A DNA stretch of 5,524 nt from the NCBI GenBank assembly GCA_905235815.1, contig CAJOMT010000083.1, positions 1-5,524 of the forward strand, read 5' to 3'. Below, in pieces: positions 5,471 to 5,524 of this stretch (positions within the stretch are counted from its first letter, which is position 1; the number at the start of each line of letters is the position of its first letter). The notes beneath the pieces are model-generated. The model made no database searches. It was given only the letters and a program-made list of their open reading frames with translations, and had not been told where the DNA came from. The position numbers and the translations under genes were made by a program. The DNA comes from an uncultured Clostridia bacterium. Its GTDB lineage: Bacteria; Bacillota; Clostridia; Christensenellales; Borkfalkiaceae.

Positions 5471-5524
5471 GCGGGCGTAGTTTAGCGGTAAAATATGAGC
5501 TTCCCAAGCTTAGGTTGTGGGTTC
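5471..5524 (+). tRNA. tRNA-Gly(CCC), partial, cut by window end
   Basis: This is the first 54 nt of a tRNA-Gly with anticodon CCC (loop TTCCCAA at 5501-5507), identical to 5316-5369. It has normal acceptor 5' strand, D-arm, anticodon arm, variable loop and the start of the T-arm, ending at TTC of the T-loop. The 3' half lies outside the window, so whether it is intact or interrupted like the upstream copy cannot be judged. A -10-like TAGAAT lies at 5456-5461 without a good -35, so it may depend on read-through from the promoter at 5275-5303. Confidence 0.75.

Noticed and set aside
1..5524. CRISPR array, phage or defence genes
   Set aside because: No regularly spaced repeat series and no nuclease, helicase, toxin or phage-type protein is present; all long frames are accounted for by leuS, the YitT-family gene and the PAP2 gene.

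Overview
The window reads as chromosomal DNA of a low-GC Gram-positive bacterium, probably class Clostridia. This rests on strong Shine-Dalgarno sites, sigma-A promoters with extended -10 boxes, a LeuRS of Bacillus/Clostridium size, and a YitT-type membrane protein. A finer assignment would be a guess. Both ends carry repeats, as the ends of a metagenomic contig often do.

Layout: (1) 20-298 is a non-coding element bounded by perfect 20-bp inverted repeats and rich in internal palindromes (MITE-like). (2) 300-708 has no conventional gene but is organised: a 15-bp palindrome, a near-consensus promoter, two copies of a 16-nt block ending in a well-spaced SD and ATG, a 13-codon ORF between them with its own AGGAGG, a foldable 3' part and a strong terminator. 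It looks like a small RNA of about 280 nt and is the most unusual part of the window. (3) 709-3132 (minus) is leuS, convergent with the small RNA. (4) 3133-3271 is a compact divergent promoter region with no room for a T-box. (5) 3272-5300 (plus) is an overlapping two-gene unit, a YitT-family membrane protein and a PAP2-family phosphatase. (6) 5275-5524 holds a tRNA promoter and two copies of the first 54 nt of a tRNA-Gly(CCC), 155 bp apart. The first does not continue into a normal 3' half and the second runs off the window.

The protein genes are ordinary: leucyl-tRNA synthesis, and a membrane pair that is probably co-translated and may act at the envelope. The leads worth following are the multi-SD small transcript at 420-705 and the duplicated, interrupted tRNA-Gly at the right end. 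The right-end repeat is exactly 55 nt, a common assembly k-mer length, so it could reflect a tandem array, a collapsed repeat or a misassembly.
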